64,000 bases of DNA from Bacteroidota bacterium (lineage in GTDB: Bacteria > Bacteroidota > Bacteroidia > B-17B0 > Aurantibacillaceae): positions 40,661 through 104,660 of the forward strand of contig JAIUNM010000013.1 of the NCBI GenBank assembly GCA_020162035.1. Direction: 5' to 3'. The notes under the pieces were generated by a model. It did no database searches, was not told the origin of the DNA, and saw only the letters and a program-made list of their open reading frames with translations. The position numbers and the translations under genes were made by a program. Every line of letters begins with the position of its first letter. Within the stretch, counting starts at the first letter, position 1. Of this stretch, positions 27,500 through 35,813 are shown one piece after another.

Positions 27500-28465
27500 T
27501 TACAAATTTCGTAATAAAACTTTATATAATTGTACCATTCCCTCAATATCTTTTTTGCTTACCTTTTCATCAGGCGTATGCACATTTTCTTCGGCCGCTC
27601 CAACAAAGCACCAATCCCATACGTTTTCCGACATTTGTAAATCTTTTGCATCGCTTCCTCCACTCCCTTCAACTTCTAATTGAAAAGCACATTTATTTTT
27701 TTTAGCAATGTTAATTATTTTATTTACATAATGTTTTCGTGGAATTAAACTATCTCTCATACTAATAACAGGGCCTAAATGTGGTTTAACACCATCGCTT
27801 ATCCAACTAATATCACAAATTAAGGCTTGTTGTATTTTATATTTTTTAGCTAAATGTTTTTGTATAAAAGACACACTTCCTCCGCCATGCTCTTCGTAAG
27901 TTGAAAAAACAATTATACCATTTTGTAATGTTTCGGCAACTTTTAAAGCGGTATAAACCCCTAATCTATTGTCCATATAACAGCATTGAATAAATTCTTT
28001 TGTTTCGCGCCAATTAGGCAAAAAAGACAATTCAGTTCCTGTTTCAAAATTTCGTTTGGCTTTGTAACTTATAGTTTTTTCTCCACTTTTAGCATTTACT
28101 TTAACTTGTAAAGTTGCTTTTTGAGTTCCTTTACTATCTGTGCCAATTAATTCGAAGCCTGGTTGGCAAACAGGGCCACCAATTCGCACTAACTGCTCGC
28201 CATATCTTACAGTAAAACCTATATTATCAATATGAGCAAATATTGCTGTTGTAGGCTTACCAAATACTAAAACAATATTGTGTTGCCATTTATCGCCATA
28301 AATTAATTTAGGTTTTACTACCCAATTTTCACTCTCTTTATTAATGTAATTAACTAAAAAATCTGTTAACCCTCCTTCGTTTCCGCATGGTGCAGCAATA
28401 GAACATAATTCTTTTAGAAGAGAATAATTAGTTTTTGAATTAGAATGTGTTTGTTTTTTTATCAT
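27500..28465 (-). CDS. M42-family metallopeptidase/aminopeptidase
   Basis: The 321-residue product has the layout of M42 glutamyl/tetrahedral aminopeptidases. Candidate metal ligands and catalytic residues are His in FAHIDNIGF, Asp in CCYMDNRLGVY, the Glu pair in FSTYEEHGGGS, Asp in LICDISW and His in ENVHTPDEKV. There is no signal peptide, so it acts on cytoplasmic peptides. It sits 12 bases upstream of purM and 10 bases downstream of a DMT transporter gene on the same strand, suggesting one transcript of three unrelated functions. Confidence 0.82.
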   Translation of the reverse strand: MIKKQTHSNSKTNYSLLKELCSIAAPCGNEGGLTDFLVNYINKESENWVVKPKLIYGDKWQHNIVLVFGKPTTAIFAHIDNIGFTVRYGEQLVRIGGPVCQPGFELIGTDSKGTQKATLQVKVNAKSGEKTISYKAKRNFETGTELSFLPNWRETKEFIQCCYMDNRLGVYTALKVAETLQNGIIVFSTYEEHGGGSVSFIQKHLAKKYKIQQALICDISWISDGVKPHLGPVISMRDSLIPRKHYVNKIINIAKKNKCAFQLEVEGSGGSDAKDLQMSENVWDWCFVGAAEENVHTPDEKVSKKDIEGMVQLYKVLLRNL

Positions 28466-28475
28466 TTTAATGTAG

Positions 28476-29354
28476 TTAGATTAATATTAAAAAAATTGAA
28501 GTTATTGCTAATAATATCCCAATAAAATTAGCTTTTGATAATTTTTCTGTGAAGAAAAAATAACCGCAAATAGTTGCTAATACAACATTGCTTAGGTTTA
28601 ATATAGGAAACAGTTGTGCGCTAGTAAATTCGCTATCGCTTAATGATTTAAATGTAAAATAAATGCTAAAAAAATTAGGTATGCCAAGCGCAACACCCCC
28701 TATTAAATTATTTAGTTTAAATGTATTCTCTTTTGTTTCATTCCAATTTTTAAATGCATGAAATAAAATAATTACAATACCTATACAAAATGCTGTAAAA
28801 AATGTTCCAATTGTAAATAAGGCTTTATGGTTATCATCTTTTATATAGGAAGCATTAATCCAATTAATAAAAACATCAATTAAACCACTGCCAATAAATA
28901 CTAACAAGGGCAAAAAATTAAGTTTAAATTGCTTATTGTTATTATTAACTGATTTAGTTGCCAAATAAATTGCTGTAATTGCTAAAAACACACTACATAT
29001 TTTAAAAACATTAAACGTATCGTTTAAAATAAAAACAGAAAACAAAACAGGCATAACAAAACTTAATTTGTTTGCCATACTTGCAGTTGAAACACTAATT
29101 TTTTGAGCAGTAATCGATATTAAATAAAATACGATTATAAATAATACACCAAGCGGAATACATAACAACAACCATTTATTTAAATAAAACTGATTAACAT
29201 TTATGTTTACATTTAAAGCAACAGCTCCTGTTATAGCTGCAACAAAATAATTTACAATTATTGCAACAAAAGTATTTACCTTATATTTTACAAATAATTT
29301 AAAAACAACCAATAAAAATACACTAGTTGTAACTGTAAGTAAAATGTATAACAT
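28476..29354 (-). CDS. EamA/DMT-superfamily membrane transporter
   Basis: The 292-residue product is almost entirely hydrophobic, with about ten transmembrane helices in two halves (helices visible at LYILLTVTTSVFLLVVF, YFVAAITGAVAL, SFVMPVLFSVFIL and the final FIGILLAITSIFLILI). The PVLFSVFILNDTF and NLSNVVLATICGYFFFTEKL segments resemble EamA-type drug/metabolite transporters. Substrate is unknown. It is the first gene of a likely operon with the M42 peptidase and purM, divergent from the next gene. Confidence 0.8.
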   Translation of the reverse strand: MLYILLTVTTSVFLLVVFKLFVKYKVNTFVAIIVNYFVAAITGAVALNVNINVNQFYLNKWLLLCIPLGVLFIIVFYLISITAQKISVSTASMANKLSFVMPVLFSVFILNDTFNVFKICSVFLAITAIYLATKSVNNNNKQFKLNFLPLLVFIGSGLIDVFINWINASYIKDDNHKALFTIGTFFTAFCIGIVIILFHAFKNWNETKENTFKLNNLIGGVALGIPNFFSIYFTFKSLSDSEFTSAQLFPILNLSNVVLATICGYFFFTEKLSKANFIGILLAITSIFLILI

Positions 29355-29385
29355 AAGATTTCAAATTTAGCATTAAAATTATTTC

Positions 29386-29393
29386 TATTTTTG
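29386..29393 (+). promoter_or_regulatory. TAnnTTTG promoter element
   Basis: TATTTTTG matches the -7 consensus exactly and ends 10 bases before the ATG at 29404, implying a very short leader. It lies in the 49-base gap between divergent genes. No strong -33 element is visible. Confidence 0.4.
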
Positions 29394-29403
29394 TTTAATT
29401 ATT

Positions 29404-30114
29404 ATGAAATTTACTTTTTATGCGTTTTTAATTCTATTATTTATACTTACAAACGCTGCAAACTCACAAAACATTTATTTTAAAAACATTTCTCGTCAAA
29501 ACACAATTAGTTTTAATGATAGTTTAAATACTATAAGCTGTAAAGTTGATTCTATTGTAATGCCTTATGAAGTAAAGTTTGCTGTTAAGTTTTACGAAGG
29601 CACACAGTTTAAAAAAATTACAATTAAAAAAGGAAATTCTAAAAATTTATTTAAGGTAAAATCTCATTTTGTAAATTTATTTTTAGCTCCTGAAAATAGA
29701 AAATACACTGTTTATATTGCGTATAATTTTAATACAATGGTTGATTCTGTTACCTTAAAACATTTAACCTATAATGCAAAAATGGCACAATTAATAAGGT
29801 GTGCCGCTTATATAAACGATTACAGTACAAGTGGTTTTTTTGATTTATTTGGGAATTATTTTAAAAATATTTCTAAAAAACATAAAATAACTCATCTTAA
29901 AGATTTAGATTTAAAAGCATTAGAAGTTGGTGGCGGTTACCAACTCCTTTCACTCTCTTATGTTTACGAAAACTATTCAAATATAGAAACTTGGAATAAC
30001 CCCGATGCTTTTTCAAAATATGGCAAATTAACCTATAGTAAATTTCTTTCTACCCAAACAATTAAAAGATACATTAAAGATTTGCCCATTTATGTTTCAA
30101 AAAAATATGAGTAA
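29404..30114 (+). CDS. Secreted protein of unknown function
   Basis: The 236-residue product has a signal peptide (FYAFLILLFILTNAANSQ). The first half (about 20-110) is beta-rich; the second half is helical with LIRCAAYINDY, HLKDLDLKALEVGGGYQLLSLSYVYENY and a basic C-terminus. It lacks a T9SS sorting domain, so it is probably periplasmic. I recognise no family. The next gene begins 63 bases downstream. Confidence 0.6.
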   Translation: MKFTFYAFLILLFILTNAANSQNIYFKNISRQNTISFNDSLNTISCKVDSIVMPYEVKFAVKFYEGTQFKKITIKKGNSKNLFKVKSHFVNLFLAPENRKYTVYIAYNFNTMVDSVTLKHLTYNAKMAQLIRCAAYINDYSTSGFFDLFGNYFKNISKKHKITHLKDLDLKALEVGGGYQLLSLSYVYENYSNIETWNNPDAFSKYGKLTYSKFLSTQTIKRYIKDLPIYVSKKYE

Positions 30115-30177
30115 ACTTTTTTAAGTTTTTCTATGAAATTTTAAAAAAATCATTTACTTTTAAGCAATACTAAAGTT

Positions 30178-30921
30178 ATGATTTCTAGAATTTTATCTAC
30201 AATTATTGTAAGCATGCTTTTTTTAAACATAAGCAATGCTCAAGTTAAAGGAAAAGCTCCTAAAGGAAAAGCTAAAGCAGATACTACAAAGGCTGTAGTT
30301 AGTCAAACGGTTGCCCCTCCATCTGACGAAGAAATAGAATCTAAATTATATTTAGAAAGTTTAAGCTTAAACCCAACTAAAGATAAAGCTGCATGGACAA
30401 AAAATGATTCGTTACGTAAAATTTATAAAGCTAAACGCATGAAATTTTATGTAAAATCAAAAAAACCATTTAAACCCACCGACCATATGCAACTTTGTTA
30501 CAATTTAATTTATAAAGACACTAATTTAAAGTTTTGCGTAAATGATAGTATTTGTAAAGACCCCGAAGTAACAAAAATTTTATTTGAGCAAGTTAAAGGT
30601 GATACAAATTATGTTTTGGTTTATGTTGATGCATTTACAAAATCTAAAACCGATAAGGGTGCAGTATGCGGCTCAGGCCACGAAACTAAATTAACTATGG
30701 TAAGATGGAATGTTAAAACAAATAGAGCTTTATGGAAAAACAAAACTATAAATTCATGTTATAAAACAATTACAAACATGACAAAAACACCAATTGTAGA
30801 TTGGGATAAAACAAGTCCTTTAATTATTTCGTACAATAAGGGGCCAAAGTTTATTGATATTACATTTGACCCAGCTGCACCAGAAAAAGGCTTGCAAAGC
30901 AATAACGATAACGAAAAATAA
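30178..30921 (+). CDS. Secreted protein of unknown function
   Basis: The 247-residue product has a signal peptide (ILSTIIVSMLFLNISNAQ), then a Lys/Ala-rich linker (KGKAPKGKAKADTTKA) and a Cys-containing domain with CVNDSICKD and GAVCGSGHETKL, whose cysteines may form disulfides in the periplasm. It has no sorting domain and no family I recognise. lpxK starts 6 bases after its stop, so it is probably co-transcribed with lpxK and punA. Confidence 0.6.
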   Translation: MISRILSTIIVSMLFLNISNAQVKGKAPKGKAKADTTKAVVSQTVAPPSDEEIESKLYLESLSLNPTKDKAAWTKNDSLRKIYKAKRMKFYVKSKKPFKPTDHMQLCYNLIYKDTNLKFCVNDSICKDPEVTKILFEQVKGDTNYVLVYVDAFTKSKTDKGAVCGSGHETKLTMVRWNVKTNRALWKNKTINSCYKTITNMTKTPIVDWDKTSPLIISYNKGPKFIDITFDPAAPEKGLQSNNDNEK

Positions 30922-30927
30922 GAATTA

Positions 30928-32016
30928 TTGACTAATGCAGTAAAAATAGCACTTTTACCTATTAGTTACCTCTATGGTTTAGTAACTTATTTTAGAAATA
31001 AGTTTTTTGATTTTGGAATTTTAAAAGAAAAAAAAATTGATTGCCATGTAATTGGAGTTGGAAATTTAGCAGTTGGTGGGGCTGGTAAAACTCCACTTGT
31101 TGAATATCTAATTAATTTGCTTTTATTAGAAAATAAAAAAATTGCAACACTTAGTCGTGGGTATAAACGCAAAACTACAGGCTTTGTTTTAGCTAACAAT
31201 AATTCTACAGCTATTGATATTGGCGATGAGCCTTTAATTTATAAAACAAAATACCCTATTGCTGTTGCAGTTGATGCAAACCGCAATAATGGCATTAAAC
31301 AATTGTTGCTGCTTGACGAATTAAAAATAAACACTATTCTATTAGATGATGTGTTTCAACACCGTTATGTAAAACCTGGTTTAAACATTTGTGTTTCCGA
31401 TTATAGTAAGCCTTATTTTAACGATGTAATAATGCCAAGCGGAACTTTAAGAGAGTTTAAAAGTGGTATTTCAAGAGCAGATATAATAGTAATTTCTAAA
31501 ACACCAGATAATACAACCGCAGTTGAAATTAGAAACATGCTAAAAGACATTAAGCCTTTAGCGCATCAAAAAGTGTTTTTTAGTTATTTAAAATATGGTG
31601 AGTTGTATTCTATCACAAATAAAAACACTCAAATAAATACACTAAACGATTTATATAGATATAGAATAATTTCTTTTACAGGTATTGCAAACGCTAAACC
31701 ATTTGTTGAATATTTAAAAGAATACGCTGCAGAAGTAAAACATTTACCATTTCCTGATCATTACGAGTACGTAGAAAAAGATTTAACCGACATCCAACGA
31801 TTTTACGAAAGTATTGAAGGAGGAAATAAAATTTTAGTAACAACTGAAAAAGATTTTATGCGCCTTAAAAATAATTCCATCTGGGATATTGCCAACAGAA
31901 TGAATATTTATATATTGCCAGTTGAAGTTACATTTAAAGAAAAAGAAGAAGAATTTAATCAATTAATAATTAATTATGTTAGAACAAATAGAATTTACCA
32001 CCAAAAATATTCTTGA
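30928..32016 (+). CDS. lpxK: Tetraacyldisaccharide 4'-kinase
   Basis: The 362-residue product phosphorylates the 4' position of the lipid A disaccharide precursor at the inner membrane. The family P-loop appears as [14 protein letters not shown] (about 44-57), followed by [22 protein letters not shown] and the late TEKDFMRL. An N-terminal hydrophobic helix ([16 protein letters not shown]) matches the membrane-associating segment. No ATG occurs before mid-protein, so the start is the TTG at 30928. The last 41 bases overlap punA. Confidence 0.92.
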   Translation: MTNAVKIALLPISYLYGLVTYFRNKFFDFGILKEKKIDCHVIGVGNLAVGGAGKTPLVEYLINLLLLENKKIATLSRGYKRKTTGFVLANNNSTAIDIGDEPLIYKTKYPIAVAVDANRNNGIKQLLLLDELKINTILLDDVFQHRYVKPGLNICVSDYSKPYFNDVIMPSGTLREFKSGISRADIIVISKTPDNTTAVEIRNMLKDIKPLAHQKVFFSYLKYGELYSITNKNTQINTLNDLYRYRIISFTGIANAKPFVEYLKEYAAEVKHLPFPDHYEYVEKDLTDIQRFYESIEGGNKILVTTEKDFMRLKNNSIWDIANRMNIYILPVEVTFKEKEEEFNQLIINYVRTNRIYHQKYS

Positions 32017-32794
32017 AAAAACAAAAAACTTTAAACCACAATTTGGAATTATATTAGGTACAGGGCTTGGCGGATTAGTAAACGAAATTGAAACAGATTT
32101 TGCAATACCATATAACGAAATTCCTAACTTTCCGGTAAGCACCGTTGAAGGGCATAGCGGTAAATTAATTTTTGGCAAACTAGGTGGCAAAAATGTAATG
32201 GCAATGCAAGGGCGTTTTCATTTTTACGAAGGTTATACCATGCAGCAGGTTACTTTTCCTGTTCGTGTAATGAAAGCTTTAGGTATAAACACCTTAATAG
32301 TTAGTAATGCTAGCGGAGGCATGAATCCTAATTTTGAAGTAGGCGAATTAATGATTATAAATGATCATATTAATTTATTTCCAACAAACCCATTAATAGG
32401 TAAAAATATAAATGAACTTGGTCCTCGTTTTCCGGATATGAGCGAAGCTTATAAAAAAACCTACGTTGAATTAGGTAAAAAAATTGCAAAAGAAAACAAC
32501 ATTAAAGTTAGTGAAGGGGTTTACGCAGGTTTAACAGGCCCATGTTTTGAAACACCTGCCGAGTACCGTTATTTATGGCGAATGGGGGCTGATGTAGTAG
32601 GTATGAGTACTGTACCCGAAGTTATTGTTGCCAAACATAGTGGCATGAATTGCTTTGGAATAAGCATTGTAACTGATTTAGGTGTTGAAGGTGTAGTACA
32701 AAATGTTAGTCACGAAGAGGTACAACTAATTGCTAAAAAACAAGAACCAAAAATGACTTTAATTGTAAAGGAATTTGTTAAACAGTGCAATTAA
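31976..32794 (+). CDS. punA: Purine nucleoside phosphorylase (trimeric type)
   Basis: The 272-residue enzyme splits guanosine/inosine with phosphate for purine salvage. Typical patterns are [45 protein letters not shown] and [14 protein letters not shown], all of the trimeric PNP family (272 residues is usual). It starts within the last 41 bases of lpxK, so translation is coupled despite the unrelated function. Confidence 0.93.
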   Translation: MLEQIEFTTKNILEKTKNFKPQFGIILGTGLGGLVNEIETDFAIPYNEIPNFPVSTVEGHSGKLIFGKLGGKNVMAMQGRFHFYEGYTMQQVTFPVRVMKALGINTLIVSNASGGMNPNFEVGELMIINDHINLFPTNPLIGKNINELGPRFPDMSEAYKKTYVELGKKIAKENNIKVSEGVYAGLTGPCFETPAEYRYLWRMGADVVGMSTVPEVIVAKHSGMNCFGISIVTDLGVEGVVQNVSHEEVQLIAKKQEPKMTLIVKEFVKQCN

Positions 32795-32869
32795 TTATTA
32801 AAGGTTTTAAAATCCTTAACATTTTTTAAACTCGTTTGGCTTAATTTTTGCATAACTTTAAAAAAAGAT

Positions 32870-33295
32870 ATGGTTATGAAAAAATTAATTATTTTATGTT
32901 TCGTAAGTTTTAGTATTAATGTGTTTGGGCAAGCCCCAGTTTGGAAAAACGAACAGTTAATGCCTACTAAAGAACTTGCAGATAAAATAAATACAAACGC
33001 AAAAGATAAACCAATTGTATTTAACTGTGGGCCAATGGAAAACATAAAAACTTCTGTTTTTGTTGGTAGGGCTACAAGTGCCACTTTTTCTGAAAAAATT
33101 AAAACCACCCTTAATATGGAAGCTAAAACAAAACCAATTGTTGTATATTGTGGTTGTTGTAGTTATGCCAGTTGCCCTAATCTAAAACCCGCGTATGACG
33201 AAGTGGTTAAACAAGGATTTAAAAATGTAAAAATATTAGAGTTACCAGAGGGCATTAAACCAGATTGGGTTGCAAAAGGCTACCCAATGGAGTAG
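32870..33295 (+). CDS. Periplasmic rhodanese-like protein
   Basis: The 141-residue product has a signal peptide (LIILCFVSFSINVFGQ) and a single rhodanese-like domain (LADKINTNAKDKPIVFN, NIKTSVFVGRA, PIVVYCGCCSYASCPN, GFKNVKILELPEGI, WVAKGYP). The expected active-site loop is Cys-rich (CGCCSYASC), giving several candidate sulfur-carrying thiols rather than the usual single one. Start could be ATG 32870 or 32876. Its TAG stop is immediately followed by the left boundary sequence (TTAGCGG) of the accessory region. Confidence 0.8.
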   Translation: MVMKKLIILCFVSFSINVFGQAPVWKNEQLMPTKELADKINTNAKDKPIVFNCGPMENIKTSVFVGRATSATFSEKIKTTLNMEAKTKPIVVYCGCCSYASCPNLKPAYDEVVKQGFKNVKILELPEGIKPDWVAKGYPME

Positions 33296-33346
33296 TTAGC
33301 GGTCAGGTTATACAAAAATACAAGAGTATATCATTATTAAAAAACG

Positions 33347-34465
33347 ATGAGAATGAAAAATATAAAATTAGTACTGCTTTTAATTAGTGTGGTTTCAATA
33401 GGCCAGTTTACTTATGCCCAAGAGGACGACATAAATAGTACTGAAAACAAAGCCTACAGTAATTTTGACTTTATTGCTGGCTCTAAAACTATTTTCTATG
33501 ACGACTTCTCTTCTGGACTAAATAAGTGGAAAGTTATTGAATTTGATCAGTCAGACGATGTTGAAAAACCTGGTATAAAGAAAATTGCAAACGAAAACTA
33601 TAATTGGTTGAAAACACCCAAGCGTGGAATTTTTTATCCTATAAATTTAAAAACGCTACCTCAACAATTTACTGTTGAATTTGACATGTGGACTGACTCT
33701 GAGAGAATGAGCGAAATGGAAAGTGGCTTAATAATATCCATAGTTGGAAACAAAGTAGTTAGAAACGAATATAGTACTGCCTTTGACGAAAATCCTCAAA
33801 TACAAATAGATATACATCCCTCTCAAGAGCTCCTCTATTGTTTAGCTACCAAAGAAAACGCTGACGGTGAAAGGGTGTTGGATAGGAAAGACATAAAAAA
33901 TGGATGGAAATCAGGAAAGATTCATAGAATTTCCATTTCGAGAATTGGAACACACATTAAAGTTTACATTGATGATAAAAAGTTTCTTGACCTCCCTAAC
34001 GGCTTGCCCATAAAAACACCTTACACTTTGATGCTGGCAACAAATATGTGGGGAGATGGGTTGTATTTTACAAACTTTAAATTTGCCGAACTTGAATCCA
34101 AAGCAATAAAAATAGATAGCGAAAGTAAATTTGTTACTAATGCTATTTACTTCAATGTAAATGCTGCTATTATAAAACCAGAATCTTGGCCTGCATTAAA
34201 ACAAGCAGCAAATGCCATAAAATCGGCACAAGGAACTATAAGTATTATTGGGCATACAGATAGTGATGGTAATGATACAGACAACCTCACTTTATCAAAG
34301 AAACGTGCTGAAGCAGTCAAATTGTTTTTGATAAAAAACTTTGACATTGAAGGATCGAGATTATTAACAGATGGTGAAGGCGAGGCAAAGCCTGTGGATA
34401 ACAATAATACAGCTGAGGGAAAAGCAAATAACAGAAGGGTAGAATTTGTAATGCAAAAACAGTAA
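33347..34465 (+). CDS. OmpA-family outer-membrane protein with N-terminal lectin-like domain
   Basis: The 372-residue product has a signal peptide (IKLVLLLISVVSIGQFTYA), a concanavalin/LamG-like beta domain (about 45-230, FYDDFSSGLNKWKV, FTVEFDMWTD, KVYIDDKKFLDLP) and a C-terminal OmpA peptidoglycan-binding domain (about 255-372, AIYFNVNAAIIKPESW, IIGHTDSDGNDTDNLTLSKK, GEGEAKPVDNNNT, NNRRVEFV). It would tie the outer membrane to peptidoglycan. Codon use differs from host neighbours, and it is enclosed by complementary 8-base sequences (GTTAGCGG at 33295, CCGCTAAC at 34473), as in a gene cassette. ATG at 33353 is an alternative start. Confidence 0.85.
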   Translation: MRMKNIKLVLLLISVVSIGQFTYAQEDDINSTENKAYSNFDFIAGSKTIFYDDFSSGLNKWKVIEFDQSDDVEKPGIKKIANENYNWLKTPKRGIFYPINLKTLPQQFTVEFDMWTDSERMSEMESGLIISIVGNKVVRNEYSTAFDENPQIQIDIHPSQELLYCLATKENADGERVLDRKDIKNGWKSGKIHRISISRIGTHIKVYIDDKKFLDLPNGLPIKTPYTLMLATNMWGDGLYFTNFKFAELESKAIKIDSESKFVTNAIYFNVNAAIIKPESWPALKQAANAIKSAQGTISIIGHTDSDGNDTDNLTLSKKRAEAVKLFLIKNFDIEGSRLLTDGEGEAKPVDNNNTAEGKANNRRVEFVMQKQ

Positions 34466-34472
34466 GCCCGAG

Positions 34473-34604
34473 CCGCTAACAAGGTATTGCCAAAAGGCGG
34501 GAAAGCACTACTTTGAAACACTTGTACTAGGCTCAACTGTTGTGCTATTATTGAACTTTAGTGCTAATGATCCGCCACTTCGACAAGCCGAAAACCGTTA
34601 CTGG
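34473..34604 (+). repeat. attC-like imperfect palindrome after the OmpA gene
   Basis: Left arm CCGCTAAC...TTGCCAAAAGGCGGG (34473-34501) pairs imperfectly with right arm CCGCCACTTCGACAA...CCGTTACTGG (34572-34604) around a 70-base spacer; GGCGG/CCGCC and TTG/CAA blocks are complementary. The left core CCGCTAAC is the exact complement of GTTAGCGG at 33295-33302, just before the OmpA gene. That is the relation expected in an integron cassette, where the start of a cassette completes its own attC when circular. The core does not match GTTRRRY strictly and no integron integrase is present. Confidence 0.45.
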
Positions 34605-34629
34605 TTAATGTAACAAAACTCCGCTCTGA

Positions 34630-34882
34630 ATGACAGAAACATACATACAAGATAAAACTTTTGACCGAAACGACACACTGAAAAAAGGCGAATATGAAAA
34701 TTGTATTTTCAACAGCTGTAACTTTGCCAACAAAGACCTTTCAGAATTTAAGTTTATAGATAGCACATTTAACGATTGTAATTTCAGCTTAACGAAACTC
34801 AATAAAGCAGCTTTTCGGGATGTAAAATTTAAAGGCTACAAAAGTTAGGGCTCCGTTTTGACACTTGCAACCAGTTTGGAAT
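34630..34882 (+). pseudogene. Truncated, frameshifted pentapeptide-repeat protein
   Basis: The frame starts MTETYIQDKTFDRND and continues with pentapeptide repeats (YENCIFNSCNFANKDLSEF, NDCNFSLTKLNKAAFRDVKF) like the roughly 190-residue family, but stops at a TAG (34846). Moving one base restores the family sequence LGLRFDTCNQFG (34845-34880), so a single base was lost near 34843-34846. Beyond 34882 the similarity ends abruptly where another gene fragment begins. Both a frameshift and a 3' truncation make it a pseudogene. Confidence 0.75.
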
Positions 34883-35050
34883 TCCAGTAATTGTATTGAC
34901 TGTGTCTTTTCCAGTAAATCGAAGCAGCACGCCAATTAGCTCTTCTTGTGTGTTTTTATCTTTTACAACACCGTTTATAGTTCCTATATTTTGAGCATAT
35001 AAAGTGCTTGTAAGCAAAGTTATCAAAAGTGATAAAGAAAGATTATTCAT
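34881..35050 (-). pseudogene. 5' fragment of a TonB-dependent receptor or carboxypeptidase-regulatory-like protein
   Basis: From ATG 35050 the minus strand encodes a signal peptide (LSLSLLITLLTSTLYAQ) and the beginning of a CarboxypepD_reg-like plug domain (GTINGVVKDKNTQEELIGV, TGKDTVNTIT), the usual N-terminus of SusC/TonB-dependent receptors. After residue 55 it runs into antisense sequence of the truncated pentapeptide gene and stops at 34829. Only the first quarter of a typical domain remains, so it is a relic. Confidence 0.7.
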
Positions 35051-35068
35051 ACAATCAGAATAAAATTT

Positions 35069-35141
35069 AGTACAAAAGTAAACTATATTTTTAAATAATA
35101 GTACTTAATTATACTTTATTTTAAATTTAATGGTATCTTTG
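35069..35141 (+). promoter_or_regulatory. Promoter and possible MarR operator of the carotenoid operon
   Basis: TATCTTTG (35134-35141) is an exact TAnnTTTG -7 box 18 bases before the MarR ATG at 35160. Upstream is a cluster of AGTA/TACT half-sites: AGTAC (35069), AAAGTA (35075), the palindrome AGTACT (35100) and TACTTT (35112). AAAGTA and TACTTT are inverted copies centred near AGTACT, a plausible autoregulatory operator. No TTTG -33 element is clear. The -7 box lies inside the longer reading frame from 35130, supporting the later start. Confidence 0.4.
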
Positions 35142-35159
35142 TATTCTAATTCGATAAAG

Positions 35160-35813
35160 ATGAATTACAAATTAATTAAAGACACCCACGATTTGCTTGA
35201 GCGATTTGAGACTGAAAACAATATAAAAAATGACTTTGAAACTACTGTTGAAGGTTTTAAAAGTTGGATTGTGGCTAACAATACTAATACTATAGTTGAA
35301 CCAAATTGGGAGGGAAAAGAAAATGGAAGAAGTGCCGAAAGTGTCATCAATACTTTGATTGTTCACATGAACCGATACGCAAAAAGTTACTCTAAATCTG
35401 CCATTTTTGGGTCAGAATTTTCCACCCAAGAAGATTTTATTTTCCTCATCAACTTAAAAGCATTTGGTGAAATGTCTAAGATGGACTTAATCAAAAAAAA
35501 TGTGCAAGAAAAACCATCGGGAATGCAAATCATCAATAGATTGATTACCCAAGGATGGGTAGAACAACGAAATTCAAAAGTAGATAAACGAAGTAAAGTG
35601 ATTTCAATTACGCAAAGTGGTTTGTTGGCTTTAGAAAATCAAATGGATAAAATTCGTCAGGCAACTTCCATCGTTACAGGAAATTTATTACACCATGAAA
35701 AAATGGAATTGATACGATTACTGAATAAACTGGATGATTTTCATCAACCAATTTATGATAAAAATATAGATGCGGAGAATTTATTAAGTGAAGTATTAAA
35801 AGATAAACAATGA
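35160..35813 (+). CDS. MarR-family transcriptional regulator
   Basis: The 217-residue product has a winged-helix domain (about 85-175): INLKAFGEMSKMDLIKKN, PSGMQIINRLITQGWVEQR and the wing DKRSKVISITQSGLLAL. MarR proteins repress operons and release DNA on binding a ligand or oxidation. It is the first gene of the carotenoid operon and overlaps crtI by 4 bases (ATGA), so it probably controls the cluster and itself. Start ATG 35160 is preferred to ATG 35130 because the promoter box lies between them. Confidence 0.85.
   Translation: MNYKLIKDTHDLLERFETENNIKNDFETTVEGFKSWIVANNTNTIVEPNWEGKENGRSAESVINTLIVHMNRYAKSYSKSAIFGSEFSTQEDFIFLINLKAFGEMSKMDLIKKNVQEKPSGMQIINRLITQGWVEQRNSKVDKRSKVISITQSGLLALENQMDKIRQATSIVTGNLLHHEKMELIRLLNKLDDFHQPIYDKNIDAENLLSEVLKDKQ

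Noticed and set aside
35130..35159. Extended MarR start at ATG 35130
   Set aside because: An exact promoter -7 box lies at 35134-35141, inside the extension, so translation most likely begins at 35160.
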